Positions 48,455-60,790 of a DNA stretch of 64,000 nt are shown here, one piece after another. The stretch lies in contig SJOL01003166.1 of assembly GCA_004794785.1 (NCBI GenBank), forward strand, positions 25,573-89,572, read 5' to 3'. The first letter of the stretch is position 1, and each line of letters begins with the position of its first letter. A model generated the notes under the pieces. The model made no database searches, was not told where the DNA came from, and saw only the letters and a list, made by a program, of their open reading frames with translations. The position numbers and the translations under genes were made by a program. This DNA is from Opisthorchis felineus. Taxonomy: Eukaryota; Platyhelminthes; Trematoda; Opisthorchiida; Opisthorchiidae.

Positions 48455-48555
48455 TGTCAGGTTGGTGTAGTGGGCAGCGCGTTCGCCTACCATTCAGTGG
48501 GCAGCGCGTTCGCCTACCATTCGGGAGCTCTGGGTTCGATAACCGGTCGGTCTGC
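48455..48555 (+). repeat. tRNA-like sequence with a 27-base internal tandem duplication
   Basis: A-box-like TGGTGTAGTGGG (48463-48474) and B-box-like GGTTCGATAACC (48533-48544) flank two identical 27-base units starting AGTGGGCAGCGCGTTCGCC (48469-48495 and 48496-48522). Without one unit the spacing would suit a tRNA or tRNA-derived SINE head. The duplication makes a functional tRNA unlikely. It differs from the family A SINE. Confidence 0.55.
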
Positions 48556-48944
48556 TTTTCCGTCGGAGTGGACGCTCGAAAATAGGTACAACTGAGACAA
48601 ACTTGCAATTAATGACGGACAGGCAACAAAGTATTGACATCAGTTACTGAAGAATAAGCACACCTTGAGCAGGGGCGAAACAGGAGGAAGACGAGCAGCA
48701 AGGAAACAAACGGCATCATAATAAACGGGAGTAAGGCACGCTACTCATGAGTAGTCAGAACACAAAGGAAAATTACTGCTGTTCACCGTTGATTCACAGG
48801 GGGAATCAACAATGACTGAATGTGGAACATCCGATGTTGGTACCATACTACGTTTTCGTGGCGTTTTTGTACTTCATTTGTTCTTCTGGCTGATAATCTG
48901 GGTTGCAATTCAGTTTTCTTTCACACGCTGTCTCCAGCTCGGCT

Positions 48945-49400
48945 GGGCTACTCATCCAAGCACTCAATGGATCCTCTCGGCAGGCATTTTTGTGAATGAA
49001 ATACTGAGCTCTTTGCTTCAGTTATCGTTTCACCGGTAGCTATTTTCTTTTGATCGCGTGAGGAAGGCAGGACGGGCGTCGTTGAAGCCGCTAACACGGC
49101 TCCTTCTGAGTGCTGCAAGGATACTCCCACGTGCCCATTACCAGTACTGTGTAGGTTTACTGCAATGAGTGATTGAGCTATCCCAGACCGATACTGCTGA
49201 CGTATGGTAGTCCTAGTTTGAACCAACTGGACTTGTCCGCTCCTTCTGAACGCCTTGCGAAAACTTCTTGCAACATTATACTCAATGCTCAAACTGAAGG
49301 TAGTGGTACTGACCAAGTGTTTCAACTTTCGTACGAATTTGCTGAGAGAGTGAACAAGGTGTTGCAATCGCTTCAATTTTTACTTATATGGAGATTTATG
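48945..49400 (-). mobile_element. RTE-like retrotransposon fragment (endonuclease-RT linker)
   Basis: The minus-strand frame contains RSFRKAFRRSGQVQLVQTRT, TIRQQYRSGIAQSLIAVN and LHSTGNGHVGVSLQHSEGA, aligned with RQQYQSELSQQLSAVNQYCTG and the following VDEAWKNAKEAMLAAFS at 55650-55770 of the 54-58 kb element. No other domain is attached. Confidence 0.6.
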
Positions 49401-52270
49401 AGTACTTTGTTAGGACGCTTGCCCGTCGGTTCGAACTCTGCAAGAGATGCACAATGATTGTCAGGCGCTCTCGGTTTGCGAGTACCAAACGTTCAGATTT
49501 CGGGAGATCTTCACAATGGGCGAAACCGTTGATCGCAGTGCCTGGCAACGTCAAGTACGATGGACTCAACGTCAAGTAATTCGTGTCGAACAAAACGTTC
49601 CAATGTGGTTGACTGATGAGTCTAATGATGTTCGGTGGACAGAAAACACCCGGGTTAGACACGACCGCGGGTTCCCTATTCTAGGGAAATCCCGGATAGT
49701 ATGAGCCTCTGCTGGAGTACCATTTTCGGTCTTTGTTTTAGTCACCTTGTTAAGGATGTTTCTTGGCCGCTGAAATATCGGAGTAGAAACATCTATACAA
49801 ATAGTATATTCTCTCTGAGATAGGTATTATTGATTTTATTGCAGCTGTAATTTAGAGCGAGAAAACGTCAGGGAATGCATAAGCAGTAAGTGATAGTAAG
49901 GTATAATGAAAAGCAAAAGAGGCAAACCCAGAACAAGTGCGGATTGCGGAAGTTTTTTATAACGGTATAGTCGTATGCCGGTTACTGACGATGTGGTTAG
50001 GACTGGTGGCGAGGAGAGAGATGGGACAGACACACTTTCGAAGGTCATATTGGACCGAGTCCTCCGGTGCTTAGTAGTATGCGTACCGCTGTCGCTTCAG
50101 CCCAGTCGCTAGAAAGGGCGTTGTCTGATAACCGTATTGCCTAAGCCTATTTCACGGTTTGATCATGCCAAGCTAGTCTTCGGCAAAAGGACCACCAAAG
50201 ACTACGCAGTGTGTTAAGGCCTGAAGACGGATCAGAAAGACAAGTGCAGCACGTCGTATTTAAAGTGCGTGCAGTGACAGCATTCTGGAAATCCGGGCGC
50301 CCTCTGGACGTGTCCAGGGCACCCAAAATGCAACGGATACTGAAATGCGAATGGTTGCTGGACTCATATTTTCTACCAATCAGAGCTCGCCTTGATGCCG
50401 GACAGTCATGTGGCTCGCCTTATGGCCAATCAGGTGCGCACAGGCCTCCTGGCCGTAGGACGCCTAGCTTTTTGTGTGAGGATTCCGCCTAACACCGTTT
50501 TAAATGGATTTCTGATTCATACTTATGGGGTGAACAGCATATCCTTCAGATGCTCAGGTAGGTGGATTGGTTTCACGGAACTCTCCTGGCTCCTTCGGCC
50601 AGTCGTGTTCTGGCCCACAAGGAGAGGTATGGAGCGTGGAATTCGCAGTCCATTGATTGTTGGTGTCTGTTTCCTGATGGAGGCCAACCGCCCAAGACAG
50701 TAAAAACGTTGAGAACGTTCGCCTGTGGCCGGCAGATAATCCCACCTTTGTCTCAGTCCGCGATCAGCTTCGAGTCACGGGTGCTTCGTACACTGTGCGT
50801 TTCTGCTTTGAAGTCTTCCAGACAAGCAACTGATGATCCTTCAACTTTGCTCTAGCGCCGGGCACTTGCTTTTGTGTTCCGCCCCGGTGAGAGCCCATCG
50901 TGGGAAGGTAGTTCTTTGGACTTCCTCAGCAAAGTCTCGTAGAAGCAGGTCTTGAAGACATTTCAAGAGATAAGGTTGACCAAGTTGAGCCGGTATTCGA
51001 AACCCAGGCCATACTATGCTGGAGGGTTCATTGGCCTGATGTGGGGTTACTTTAAAACATGCGGATTGCCGGAAGCTCCGCGATATCAATGCAATGACAA
51101 CCATTTCACGGGTTGTCGTGGCAAGAGGTAGCCAGTTACTGACTTTCCAAATCATCCAGTTCCACAGACCATTTGCAGAGTTTATGTGTCACTCGAGTTC
51201 AGTGTAATCTGCCGCGAGATTACTGAAGAACCACCCATGAACACTTTTCTAAAGGAGACTTGTTACTGGATAAGATTATTGTGAAACTGGAAGGGGTCAG
51301 AGCTCAGTGCCGGGGCATCCCAGCTAGTGTCAATTAAATTTGAAGGATTTGCTTGAATACACTTAACACAGCCAACCAGACCACCTGTGCATCTCCTTTG
51401 ACAACACAGTAAATACCCAATTGATAACAGGCAATCTTCTGGGATAGCAAGAGGAATATTTTGGTAGGACATGGTGTCCAATCCAGCAACGGGCTGGTGT
51501 GCGGATTTCAAAATCGGCATAATATCAACTTAAGACTCAGTGTCGAATCTGCATCAACATCACCATGGACAACATGACATCGGTCCTGTTGTCAACAAGA
51601 AATAAAAGTGGGGAAGGACTGAGTGTTAGCTTACTACAAGTATTTCAAGGAGGTCGAGATAGTTTAGGGTTTAAGGGAAGAAACCACGATTATTGCTATT
51701 ATTACTTTTCCGAGGAGCATGAACCTCCGAATACTTATTCGGTTTAGATATAAACTAACAGTGAGAGCGTCATTGATATGGAGTCGTAGCTGTCTTGCAG
51801 CCACCCTAGCCAAATACGGAGAAGATGACGCAGATATCACCCTAGAAGACAGACCGCAGCGACAGTTACGACGCTCTCCGTAATGGCTTTCGTGTCCGTC
51901 TGAAAGACAATATTGTCCACTTCTCAGCATGAACCGCTCTGAATATGGCACGAAAAAGAATACTTACCGACGGCCGAAAAATCGGAGTTTGCGATATATG
52001 ACCAAATCATGGCAACTTGCAGTGTTGAGCATCTTCAACTGTAACTCATGTTGAACATCGGTACACATCCATCGCTGATTCTTAGACGTCAGCCTACACA
52101 AACTGTCTTTACGAGGCAATGTTTATCAATGGCTTAACTTCTGGGTTTCATTAACTGCGGAAGACACTTCCTACAACCGTAACAAAATAGCACGCATTAT
52201 AGGCTGATGTACATGTTCCTTGGACTTTAGAAATGTGTAAACTCGCCATAGGTGTTTCAAATCGGCAAAC
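49401..52270. other. No recognisable gene
   Basis: Short ORFs (for example 50392-50703, 50562-50855) have no recognisable domains. One family B repeat remnant lies at 51556-51760. Confidence 0.35.
51556..51760 (-). repeat. Dispersed repeat family B, diverged copy
   Basis: CATCAACATCACCATGGACA, then AATAAAAGTGGGGAAGGACT and TTAGCTTACTACAAGTATTT follow the order of the copy at 60515-60790. ACCTCCGAATACTTATTCGG near 51723 corresponds to ACCTCCAGACACTCATTCGG there. Confidence 0.5.
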
Positions 52271-52274
52271 TTGT

Positions 52275-52700
52275 TCTTAGCGTTGGAGATTTGTCCATCG
52301 GCCTCGGCTACCAAATGCAGTCGCAGTCTGTACAACTTCACTGATAGGCCAGACGCCTGAATGCCACGCCCTGGATTTCACTTGGCATGTTCGATAACCG
52401 CATATCCAGCGGACGCAATCCCATACATTATGGGTACAAAGCGCATGTCGGAAATACCTCTTCCTCTTCGGGGACGAGAACAGTGTCGTCCATATATGCC
52501 AGTTTGATAAGGTTTTCGTTAGCAGCTGTTTGAACATCTGGGTTTCGAAGACCTCCCAGCGTCTGCTTCATTATCTCAGTAACAAATTTGAATAGACACG
52601 AAGAAAGTGAGCATGCTTCTCCGGTACTGCTTTGCGTAGAAACGCTTTGAAAGAGGTTTCCCACACCCATGCCACAAGTCCGTAGGTACAAGGCACTTCC
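52275..52700 (-). mobile_element. Non-LTR retrotransposon RT fragment (YMDD box)
   Basis: The minus-strand frame reads SLSSCLFKFVTEIMKQTLGG, LRNPDVQTAANENLIKLA and YMDDTVLVPEEEE, that is, motif B end, linker and box C of a non-LTR RT (family form PLSPFLFNFVIDEVM...LEYADDIVLIFEEEE). The following frame decays. Confidence 0.7.
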
Positions 52701-53037
52701 GGGGCATCACCATCAGTAGAAGCGATATACCAGCTACATACTGACGCCTAATGGCAGGACCGGAACATCGTTTGTTAATGAGTCATACCAAGAAAAACAT
52801 TTAACTATACCTTGAAAATCCAGAAAGTGCTTATAAGTCTGCCGCTGTTCCAGCACTTGATGAGGTGGAAGTATCTCCATCGCGACCCTTAACTCAAACT
52901 GTTTATTGCTTTCAAGTCAATGTCTCATGGATTATCGTAAGGTGTCAAAGGGGCAAACGACGTGGGTCACGTTGCAATCCCCCTGTGCTTGTCGTGACTG
53001 CTGTCTCCCTTTTTGAAATCATATAAAAAAACAGGCA

Positions 53038-53200
53038 ATCGTTCAGCTGTAACACCCTTTCGGTGCCTAGTTACCATGCCACCCGAAGGAAGCACGAGGA
53101 CTTGGATATTACCAGGTTTCCCAAGCCTAGACAGGGGAAGTCGAGAGACAGAGGTAGGGTTCGAACTACGGAACTTCGCGCTGTAACCAGTGAGCCATCC
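53038..53200 (-). mobile_element. tRNA-derived SINE (family A)
   Basis: Reverse-strand copy from ATCGTTCAGCTGTAACACCC to AACCAGTGAGCCATCC. The body is well conserved (CATGCCACCCGAAGGAAGCA). The tRNA head has lost a few bases (GAACTACGGAACTTCGCGC). Confidence 0.82.
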
Positions 53201-53269
53201 AGTGATAACTGGAATCTGGTGACGGGACAGTTGCAACTAAGCCTAGAAGATAATTCTAATAAAGTCGTT

Positions 53270-53700
53270 CGACTTTAGGTTGTGCATACCAGTTGCCGAG
53301 CGAGCTGTGCGCCGCTTGATTGTCCCCGAAGAGTATAGCAAAACAGCTGCACCGGATGGTTGCGCGATCATAATCCACCCCAGGAGTGACAGTCACTGCG
53401 TGGTCCACACATCGGTAGCTGATGATGGTGTGATCAGTTTAGGTCCAATACTAGCTCGTTGTCGGAAGATACCGTGTGTTGTGATGTTTTCTATTATTCC
53501 GAAATTCAGCACTGCATAACAACAGTTGGCGGTCAGTGCATAGTTGAGGCATTTGTTCACCATTATCCATATGTACCGATTCCAATCTAAGTCCGCTACC
53601 TAACTAATTCTCAGCCACGTCAAATCCGCCCACTGACGCATTCATAATCCTGGCAAACGCCGTAACAGGGCACTCGAAGCGTCGCTGGTTCCACGGTTGT
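53270..53700 (-). mobile_element. Possible decayed endonuclease fragment of a non-LTR element
   Basis: On the minus strand, pieces such as GVCQDYECVSGR (about 53660) and PSSATDVWTTQ-LSLLGW (about 53420-53385) fall at the spacing expected for the GDLNAQVGR and HIAISYRWRGSVxDCRSFW boxes of the family at 58430-59250. Similarity is weak and interrupted. Confidence 0.35.
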
Positions 53701-53799
53701 AATGGGATCTCAAATTGTTGTTTCCGGTGCCCTGCATACTTCAACGTCAAATGTGAGCAAGAGTGGCTTGTTGTTCAGTTTGTTTTAGAGTGCGAACGT

Positions 53800-53925
53800 T
53801 GAGAGCAGTCAGACAAACTGATGAGGAAGGGACTTACTGCTATCCTTCCACAATGACTCCGAGTTACCTGCACATCCAAACATTCATTCAGGCAACCTTG
53901 ATAGTAACTCTCGCCCCAAACTCTG
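53800..53925 (-). repeat. Dispersed repeat family B, remnant
   Basis: GATGAGGAAGGGACTTACTG, CCGAGTTACCTGCACATCCA and AACATTCATTCAGGCAACCT follow the same order as in the copy at 60515-60790. It lies just upstream of the full-length retrotransposon. Confidence 0.45.
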
Positions 53926-53929
53926 CTAC

Positions 53930-56900
53930 CTTGACGTGGTGATCGTTCTTGAGTGCTGCAATGATCCCGCAGGCTACACTGGCTGGAACTTCGTTCCACA
54001 AGGTTCAACCATGCCAGGAAGGCCAAAGGAGAACAGTCAGAGCAGGAGCAGCGAGACCCCGCACTACGAGTAATCGTGCTACGAGGCGATCTGGGGATAA
54101 AGTCGTACTGTCCTCTGCGATAGGAGTGTGAAGGCAGTAAGGTGTTCCACCCAGGCAACCAGCATGTCCATATTTATGGAAGCAGCGATGCTACCTTCCC
54201 CCGAGGAAGGACGGGTTAGAAAAGGTTGGCCCTAAAAACCGCACACTCCGATCGCCCAACGGTTGACCGTGACCGCCGATGCATTATCCAATACGGTCGA
54301 AATACTTTTAAAATCAGAGTCCGGTGCTGCTCAAAAGGCACCTGCTATGCGCAGCTGCATCAGGAATGAGACAGTAGTGCCTTATTCCTCGCGCCCTCGG
54401 GTTAGGCCAACCTCCTGCAGCCGAGCGGGTTAGACTATTGAGTCATCGGCTCCGGGCAGGGTCCTCAAAGGAAACCCTACATCCTCCCACTGCCTTATTG
54501 GTCAGACTTTTGAGTCAAAGGCCCAAGGTGGGGTACCTCAACCAAATCCCCTTCCTCGGCCTGGGCAACCGGGAAGTATCATTTGCCTGCGCAGTTCTGT
54601 GTCCACCGATGTCCCTACCCAACCCCTTCTCACCACACAAGCAAACGTCACTGGGTCACTTGACTGTCAGTTATCTGACCGAAGGGCCTTATGCTCCTCT
54701 CTGCCTATTAACAGTAAGCAAAAGAACCCTCCTAAATCCACGAGATCTTTTCTATATAGGAGCTTTTAACGTCCGTACTCTATGTCAAATTGGCAAGCAG
54801 GCAATGCTTCCTGAAACCTAGTACTCCCTTAAAGTTGATGTATGTGGTGTCTCCGAAACACGCATACAAGACCCTAGCCTGGTTAGGCATCTCAGAACGC
54901 CAAGGAAGAACTCAGCTCTTTCACACTTCTCCCTCCGTGTGTTCGGTGACCCAGAAGCGATGACTCGTGGAATATATGGCATGGGAGTTGCACTCAGCCC
55001 CAGAGCTGAACGCGCTTTGCTGGATTGGATTCCAGTGAACAGTCGTCTTTGCGCCGTCCGGTTATCCAGTTCAATCAAGCTCAATGCCTCTCGGCATAAA
55101 AAGCGGTGCCTGTTTGTAGCGTCGGCTTATGCCCCAACGGACTGCAGTTCCGATGCTGAGAAGGATACTTTCTATCGAGATACTTTCTATCCGGGCTCAT
55201 TCGTCAAGCAAAAAACACTGACATTGTGATCCTTACAGGCGATTTGAATGCTCGAGTAGGTCATCTGAGCTCCTTGGAATCACATTTTGGCGGTCGATTC
55301 GGAGTCGATGCTCGTCGCACAGACAACGGAGAGCGACTCCTCCAATTGTGTGCTGATCATCAACTGTTTCTGGCCAGTACGAAATTTCAGCACAAGCGTT
55401 CGTATCGCGTAACCTGGCGGCCACCAACCTCAGATCAACCGTGGACCCAGTTGGATCACGTGGTCATCAACCACCGATGGAGAGCTACAGTTCAAGACTG
55501 CCGTTCCTTCTGAAGCACACAAATTGATTCCGATCACACCATGGTACGTGCACGCCTGACAGTCCGTTTTTCCTCAGGCCCTCGCAAGTCAGCAAGTAGC
55601 ATGCCAATCCACCATCTTCGAAAAACTACCATGGCACAACAGTATCAATCTGAGCTATCCCAGCAACTCTCCGCAGTAAACCAATACTGTACTGGTAGTG
55701 AGCATGTGGATGAAGCATGGAAAAATGCCAAAGAAGCTATGTTAGCGGCGTTCAGTGCTGTCTGTCCGACTTCTCCGATCCACAAGACCACTGGATATCG
55801 TCGATATTGCTATCCATGACTGATGCCGGGAAATCCATACCAACAGACGAGTAGGACGGCATACGCAAATCCCTCAAACGCCAAATAGTGAAGAGTCTAT
55901 GGAAAGACCGAGAGCTCTGATGGACATCGAAAGCTCAGGAGATGGAGAAGGCTTTTGCTACGGGAAACAGCCGTGCCCTATATCAACTGATACGATCAAC
56001 TGGCCCTAGAAAAGCAGCGGTCAATGTAACGATAAGTGAAAAAGATGGCTCATTAATTCACTCGCAGAAACGTCGACTGGAAAGATGGGCTGAACACTTC
56101 GAAGAACAGTCCAGCTGGCCTCCTGCAACACAGCTTGTGGAGATAATGCTTATGGACAAATGGAATGTAAACCTTGATCGCTCGTCGGAAGAAGAAATAA
56201 AGTACGAAATATCTGTACTAAAACGTGAGTAGGCACCATGACCGACCGGTCTCTCTCCAGCCCTCTTCAAAGAAGACGGAGGATCCCTGGTGACCCGTCT
56301 GACAAAGCTTATTGGTTCTATATGGAACTAAGTGAAGGTGCCTGCAGAATGGGGCATGTCGACAGTTATCCCTATCTTCAAAAAGGATACGCCGTCACTG
56401 TGTGAAAACCACCGTGGCATCAGCCTGTTAGCTGTGGCATCGAAGGTGCTCTCTGGCCTTATCCTCCAAAGGTTGACAGGGAGAGACAGATCCGTAAAAA
56501 CCAACCTGGGTTCCGTCCTACAAGAGGATGCATTGATCATATCTTCACCCTCCGACAGATTCTGGAACAGCGACGCTACTTCCAGCAACCAATGATGGTT
56601 GCGTTTCTTGACCTGAAAACTGCCTTTGACACTGTGGACCGTTAGGCACTATGGCAGTGTCTGTGGAGAAAAGGTGTCCCCCATAAATTCTTGACCCTCC
56701 TTAAGGTGTTGTACGCCAACTCCTGCGCCCCTGTGAAGTTCTTCGGGAAGCTGTCTTCTGAGTTAACCACATCAAGTGGTGTCAGACAGGGCTGCCCTCT
56801 TTCACCTTTCCTCTTCAATTTCGTCATTGATACGATCATGGAAGACTCACTATAATCCTCTAATGCCTGTGCGGTCTAAGTGCTCCCTGTTCGTCCGCTC

Positions 56901-58157
56901 ACAGATATCGAGTACACAGACGACATAGCTCTTCTTGGATCTGACCCCGTGGTGATGCAAACAATATTAAATAATCTAAATAATTCCGCCTCACGGTTTG
57001 GCATGCGCTTCGCACCTGCAAAGTGTAAAGTGCTACTACAAGACTGGGTGGGCTCGAACCCTAGCCTCGTGCTTGCGGATGAGCTGGTTGAGGTAGTAGA
57101 CAAGGTTGTTTGCCTGGACAGATGTGTCAGTCCCGGTGGTCTCGCGAAAGATGATATTTCCATCCGGATTGGGAAGGCTAGAGCAGCGTTTGTAAACCTG
57201 CTTCACCTGTGGCGTAGGCGTGACGTCGGCTTATCCGTTAAGGGTCGAGTTTACAACCCTCACGAAGAGACTGGACCTTACCGTGGTGTGACGGTTTGCG
57301 CACCTCAGCGACCCATTGAGCTATACNGCTAGCACTAAGTCCCTTCCCCGTCCATCTTTATTCTTTCCTTCACAATAAGGCTTTCAAATAACTCATGGTT
57401 GTACGGCAGTGAAGCATCGGTGTTGAACACTGATGTCATGCTGTCGATGATGATGATGATGATGAGTTTACAATGCTGCGGTGCGCTCCTTATTACTATA
57501 CGGATCGGAAACCCGGCAGCTGCGCGCCGAGGACGTCAAAAGACTTTCAGTGTTTGACCATCGATGTCTTCGGAGCATTGCCCGAATCTGGTGGGAACAC
57601 CGGATAAGCAGTGCTGAAGTACGTCAAATGGTACTCGGAAGAAATAACTCACTCTTGATAGATGAACTGATCACACTGCATAGGTTGCGCTGGCTTGATC
57701 ACGTGCTGCGTATGCCAGTCGACTGACTTCTTCGAAGGGTTCTTTTCGCACAAACACGTGAAGGGTGGAAACGAGCCAGAGGTGGTCAAACAATGGCTTG
57801 GTAGCGAAGTATAAAAGCCATTACCAGCAAACCCAGCTGCGCTAGTCATTGCCGTCTTTCTGAATGGGGTCCCCGAGACGGGCCACATCAATGGTTAGAG
57901 ACATTGTCAGACATGGCCCAATCGCGCCCTCAATGGCGCTCGTGCATCCAAGCTATTGCCTTCAATGCATAGCTCCCTTCCCAATCCCCCAGATTAAAAG
58001 TCCACTGACATACCTGTGTTCACGCACCGATTTATCAGCTCCCGCCTTCACTGCGCAGCTACCTACTTCACCTGCCCAAATAATCGGTGAACGAAACTGT
58101 GGCAGCTACAACCGCTGTACGACAAGTACGTGGTCCTTACAGCTGACAGTGATGATG
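53930..58157 (+). mobile_element. Nearly full-length RTE-like retrotransposon, inactivated
   Basis: In order: a 5' region (53930-54750); endonuclease with YIGAFNVRTLCQIGKQA, DVCGVSETRIQDPSL, ASAYAPTDCSSDAEKD, LTGDLNARVGHLSSLES, WTQLDHVVINHRW and a shifted DSDHTMVRARL (54755-55560); linker (55640-56230); RT with WGMSTVIPIFKKD, ENHRGISLLAVASKVLSG, then in another frame QPGFRPTRGCIDHIFTLRQ, AFLDLKTAFDTVDR, SSGVRQGCPLSPFLFNFVID and EYTDDIALLGSD (56340-56945); a C-terminal domain with YGSETRQLRAEDVKRLSVFD and LHRLRWLDHVLRMP (57495-57720); and a 3' tail ending GTGATGATGA. Frameshifts and in-frame stops occur in every domain, so it is not autonomous now. A family B insert (57257-57463) splits the C-terminal part. 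Confidence 0.85.
57257..57463 (+). repeat. Dispersed repeat family B insertion with target duplication
   Basis: 207 bases interrupt the RT C-terminal frame. Flanks are GAGTTTACAA at 57247-57256 and again at 57464-57473, a perfect 10-base target duplication. The right end is (GAT)n. The left half is the reverse complement of the repeat at 1-150. The right half (AAGGCTTTCAAATAACTCAT, TTGTACGGCAGTGAAGCATC) is the family B body. An ambiguous base (n) sits at 57326 at the join of the halves. Confidence 0.82.
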
Positions 58158-58429
58158 AAATTACCTTCGGGACCACCGGACATTTCTCGGGGATTCATGC
58201 AGTGTAACTGTCCTGTCTTATATTCGGTGCTTGAGAGGGCCTTGTCGCACAGTGCTACAGGCAAAACTTCCAGCACTGTGCAAAGAAGTGACGATCTCGT
58301 CCCAGTATTAATTCACATCTAATGATGCAGCATTTGGAAGAGACTCCAGAAGACGATTCTGATAAATTCATCTGACATCCGAATCTACAGGTCTCTTGGT
58401 TGCTTAGCTATTTGTCCTCAACTTACGTG
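58158..58429. other. Unassigned spacer between two retrotransposons
   Basis: Lies between the 3' end of the plus-strand element and the minus-strand fragment. It may be the 3' part of the latter, but no motif supports this. Confidence 0.3.
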
Positions 58430-59250
58430 GCCTTGAAAAAACGAATGGACGAACGAAATGAACGGACGAGTGCGTGGTCGGAATCCACAAATGTGTTCCA
58501 AAGTGAGCGGCAGTCAGTTATTGATCGGCGCCATCTGTAACTGATGGCGATGTGATCAATTTGAGTTTATAACCGGCACGCCGTTAGAGGACACCATGTG
58601 GCCAGACGACTTCGGTTATCTCAGGAGTTAAAACTGCATAAAAACAGCCTGAGGTTGGCAGACAGCTGGAACAATCGTTCGCCACTGTTCGTCTGTACCT
58701 AGTCTGATCCATGTCGACCACCTAATTGAGTCTCAGATGCGCTATGCCTGCTTACTTGTGCAGCGATATCTCCTGCAACCACTGTGATATTTGGGATTCT
58801 AGCTTGCTGCAGCATAGCCTTCAAGGCGTCACGAAACTTGTCTTTGATGGTGTCAGAACTACAGTCGGTTGGGTGTAAGCAGACACGGCGAACAGACAGC
58901 GATCAACTTTCCGCTTGTGAGACTCCTTTATGGAGGTTACCAGATGAACCGCACAGATGCGGCTATCAACGGGTATCCAGTCAAGCAAAGATTCTTCACC
59001 CCGGTGGCTTGGGACGTTACCACACCCTACAAATCCTGCCGGAGCGCCTTCCAGACCGCCGAAGGTGCGCAGCTGAAAACGAGTGGAAAGTTTTGGGGCG
59101 GCTAGCTCATCCACTGTGCTTGCATCTTGAATCCTTGTTTCTGATATCCATCACACATGAATATCAATTGAGTTCAGTATGAGAGCAAGAGCAGCTTGTT
59201 GTCCTGATTGCTTCAGAGCGCGAGCATTAAAGATAGGTTGGGCGTCGAGG
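58430..59250 (-). mobile_element. Degenerate non-LTR retrotransposon endonuclease fragment
   Basis: Minus-strand order: KTFHSFSAAHLRRS (about 59090), EESLLDWIPVDSRICAVHL, KESHKRKVDRCLFAVSAYTQ (58985-58875), a shifted IAAQVSRHSASETQLGGRHG (about 58770-58710), then QIDHIAISYRWRR (about 58560-58520) and VDSDHALVRSF-like remains (about 58480). This is a full but frameshifted AP-endonuclease domain of the same family as 246-1460. The RT part is absent. Confidence 0.7.
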
Positions 59251-59560
59251 TTTGAAAATTGATTTCGAGCTGTCTGAAAGTGTCAGCACCGGATTACGCG
59301 CAAATATTGCTGTCTAAGCGGATTCATGACGGACGGAGTCATCAGATCTGACTGACGGGCCTACAGTGGAAGTCATTAACGGTGTGATGGAGTGGGAAGG
59401 TAAAAGTATGTGAAAGAGAAGGAAGGGAGGCGTTAGCAGTATCCTGTTTTCCCGTACCCGTCCTGCTGTATGCAGCAAGTAAGGCGACCCGGCTGATGGC
59501 ACCACATGACGGCCGATGTGCTGTGAGATGAGTTTTAAGTGTACAGTTCGTGGTTGTCCA

Positions 59561-59607
59561 TGGGCTGGGATACTACCGGGGCGTCCAGACCTAAACAGGA
59601 GGGCGAT
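59561..59607 (-). mobile_element. Short remnant of the family A SINE
   Basis: GGGCTGGGATACTACCGGGG and GACCTAAACAGGAGGGCGA match the central body of the SINE on the reverse strand. Both ends are missing. Confidence 0.5.
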
Positions 59608-59737
59608 TAGGGTCATCGACCAAAGCCTTTGGCTAGAAAGCCTAACCGGTTGGGTCAGTGGTGTTTGGTGGTAAATGCAGATTCACAAAACAAGTCGCCA
59701 CACAGGTTGCAACCCCCAACCTGGAGGGCCAAGATAC

Positions 59738-59882
59738 TGTGTTGTTCAGACCTCTAACCATTGACCAACCTGGTATGAGAGACTCTGAGTGTCGCACGGA
59801 CATCCCCTAGTATAGTTCAGTGGGTCGCGGAGGCTCACCAACCGTCACACCACGGTAAGGTCCAGTTTCTCCGTGACGGGTT
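59738..59882 (+). repeat. Dispersed repeat unit, second copy
   Basis: Direct repeat of the sequence at the start of the window: CAGACCTCTAACCATTGACC, AACCTGGTATGAGAG, GGGTCGCGGAGG and GTCACACCACGGTAAGGTCC. Both copies keep nearly the same length, with scattered substitutions and small indels. The preceding 100 bases (GTCGCCACACAGGTTGCAAC, CAACCTGGAGGGCCAAGA) look like part of the same element. Confidence 0.7.
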
Positions 59883-60514
59883 TCTACCTCCAAGCGCATC
59901 TTCCTGCCTATACCCGCTAGGCACAGTGGTTATTCACTTCGTGAAATGACATACGCGATACGACTTCTATCGCACACATTTTGATAAAAGGCAACTAGCT
60001 TTAACTCTAGTTGTACTTTCAGCTGTACGTGTAAATTATGTCGTCACACATAGCGTTCACTAAGTTCACTAAGTAGACACCACTATATGGACTCCTAATA
60101 CTTGGAATAGTTTGTTTGGTACACCACTATGACCACTGCTGCTGTTCAGTCTTTGAGTGAAATAGACCATTTCACTATCAGCTACCGACGGTGCATTTCA
60201 GTCTGACCGCTGACCGTTTTGGAATACACAGGTTGACTTAGATCATGTCGTCGTTTAGCGCAGATTTTTGTTAAAGTTTCTTATGCTTAAGAAACAAGCT
60301 CCCCATTTAGCAGCAGAAAAGCTTTGTGAGCCGCAAGTTAGGGAAACAAACGGGCAGCCCCCTCGTAAGCCATTGACCGTAACCTCAATGAGGTAACCAC
60401 AGCTATGCGTGACACTCGAAACTGTATTTGTGGTATCTCGGAGCACCTACATGGAAACCAGTCGATCTCAGAACAGTCACTATCACTCCTTGATGCAGGA
60501 CACTTCATCCCCAT
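59883..60514. other. No recognisable gene
   Basis: Contains only short frames and a duplicated TAAGTTCACTAAGT near 60062. Nothing further is supported. Confidence 0.35.
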
Positions 60515-60790
60515 CTCTATCAGTGTTCAACACTGATGCTTCGATGCCGTACATCCGTGATTTATTTGAAAGCCTTATTGTGAAGAAAAGAATAAAAGTG
60601 GATGGGGAAGGGACTTAGTGCAAGCTTACTACAATCATTCCGAGGTGCTTACACCTCCAGACACTCATTCGGGCAATCTGGATAGAGACTGACAACAACA
60701 ACAACGCCATTGACATCGATTAGCAGCCATATCTCTTGCAGCGTCTCCAACCAGGCGCAGTGGGGATCATGCGATCTCCATCCTGGTTTA
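60515..60790 (-). repeat. Dispersed repeat family B, long copy
   Basis: Contains the full order GTTCAACACTGATGCTTCGA, AAAGCCTTATTGTGAAGAAA, GATGGGGAAGGGACTTAGTG, ACACCTCCAGACACTCATTC, ATTGACATCGATTAGCAGCC and GTCTCCAACCAGGCGCAGTG. Strand is given with the GAT-rich end as 3'. It abuts the retrotransposon fragment that starts near 60885. Confidence 0.65.
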
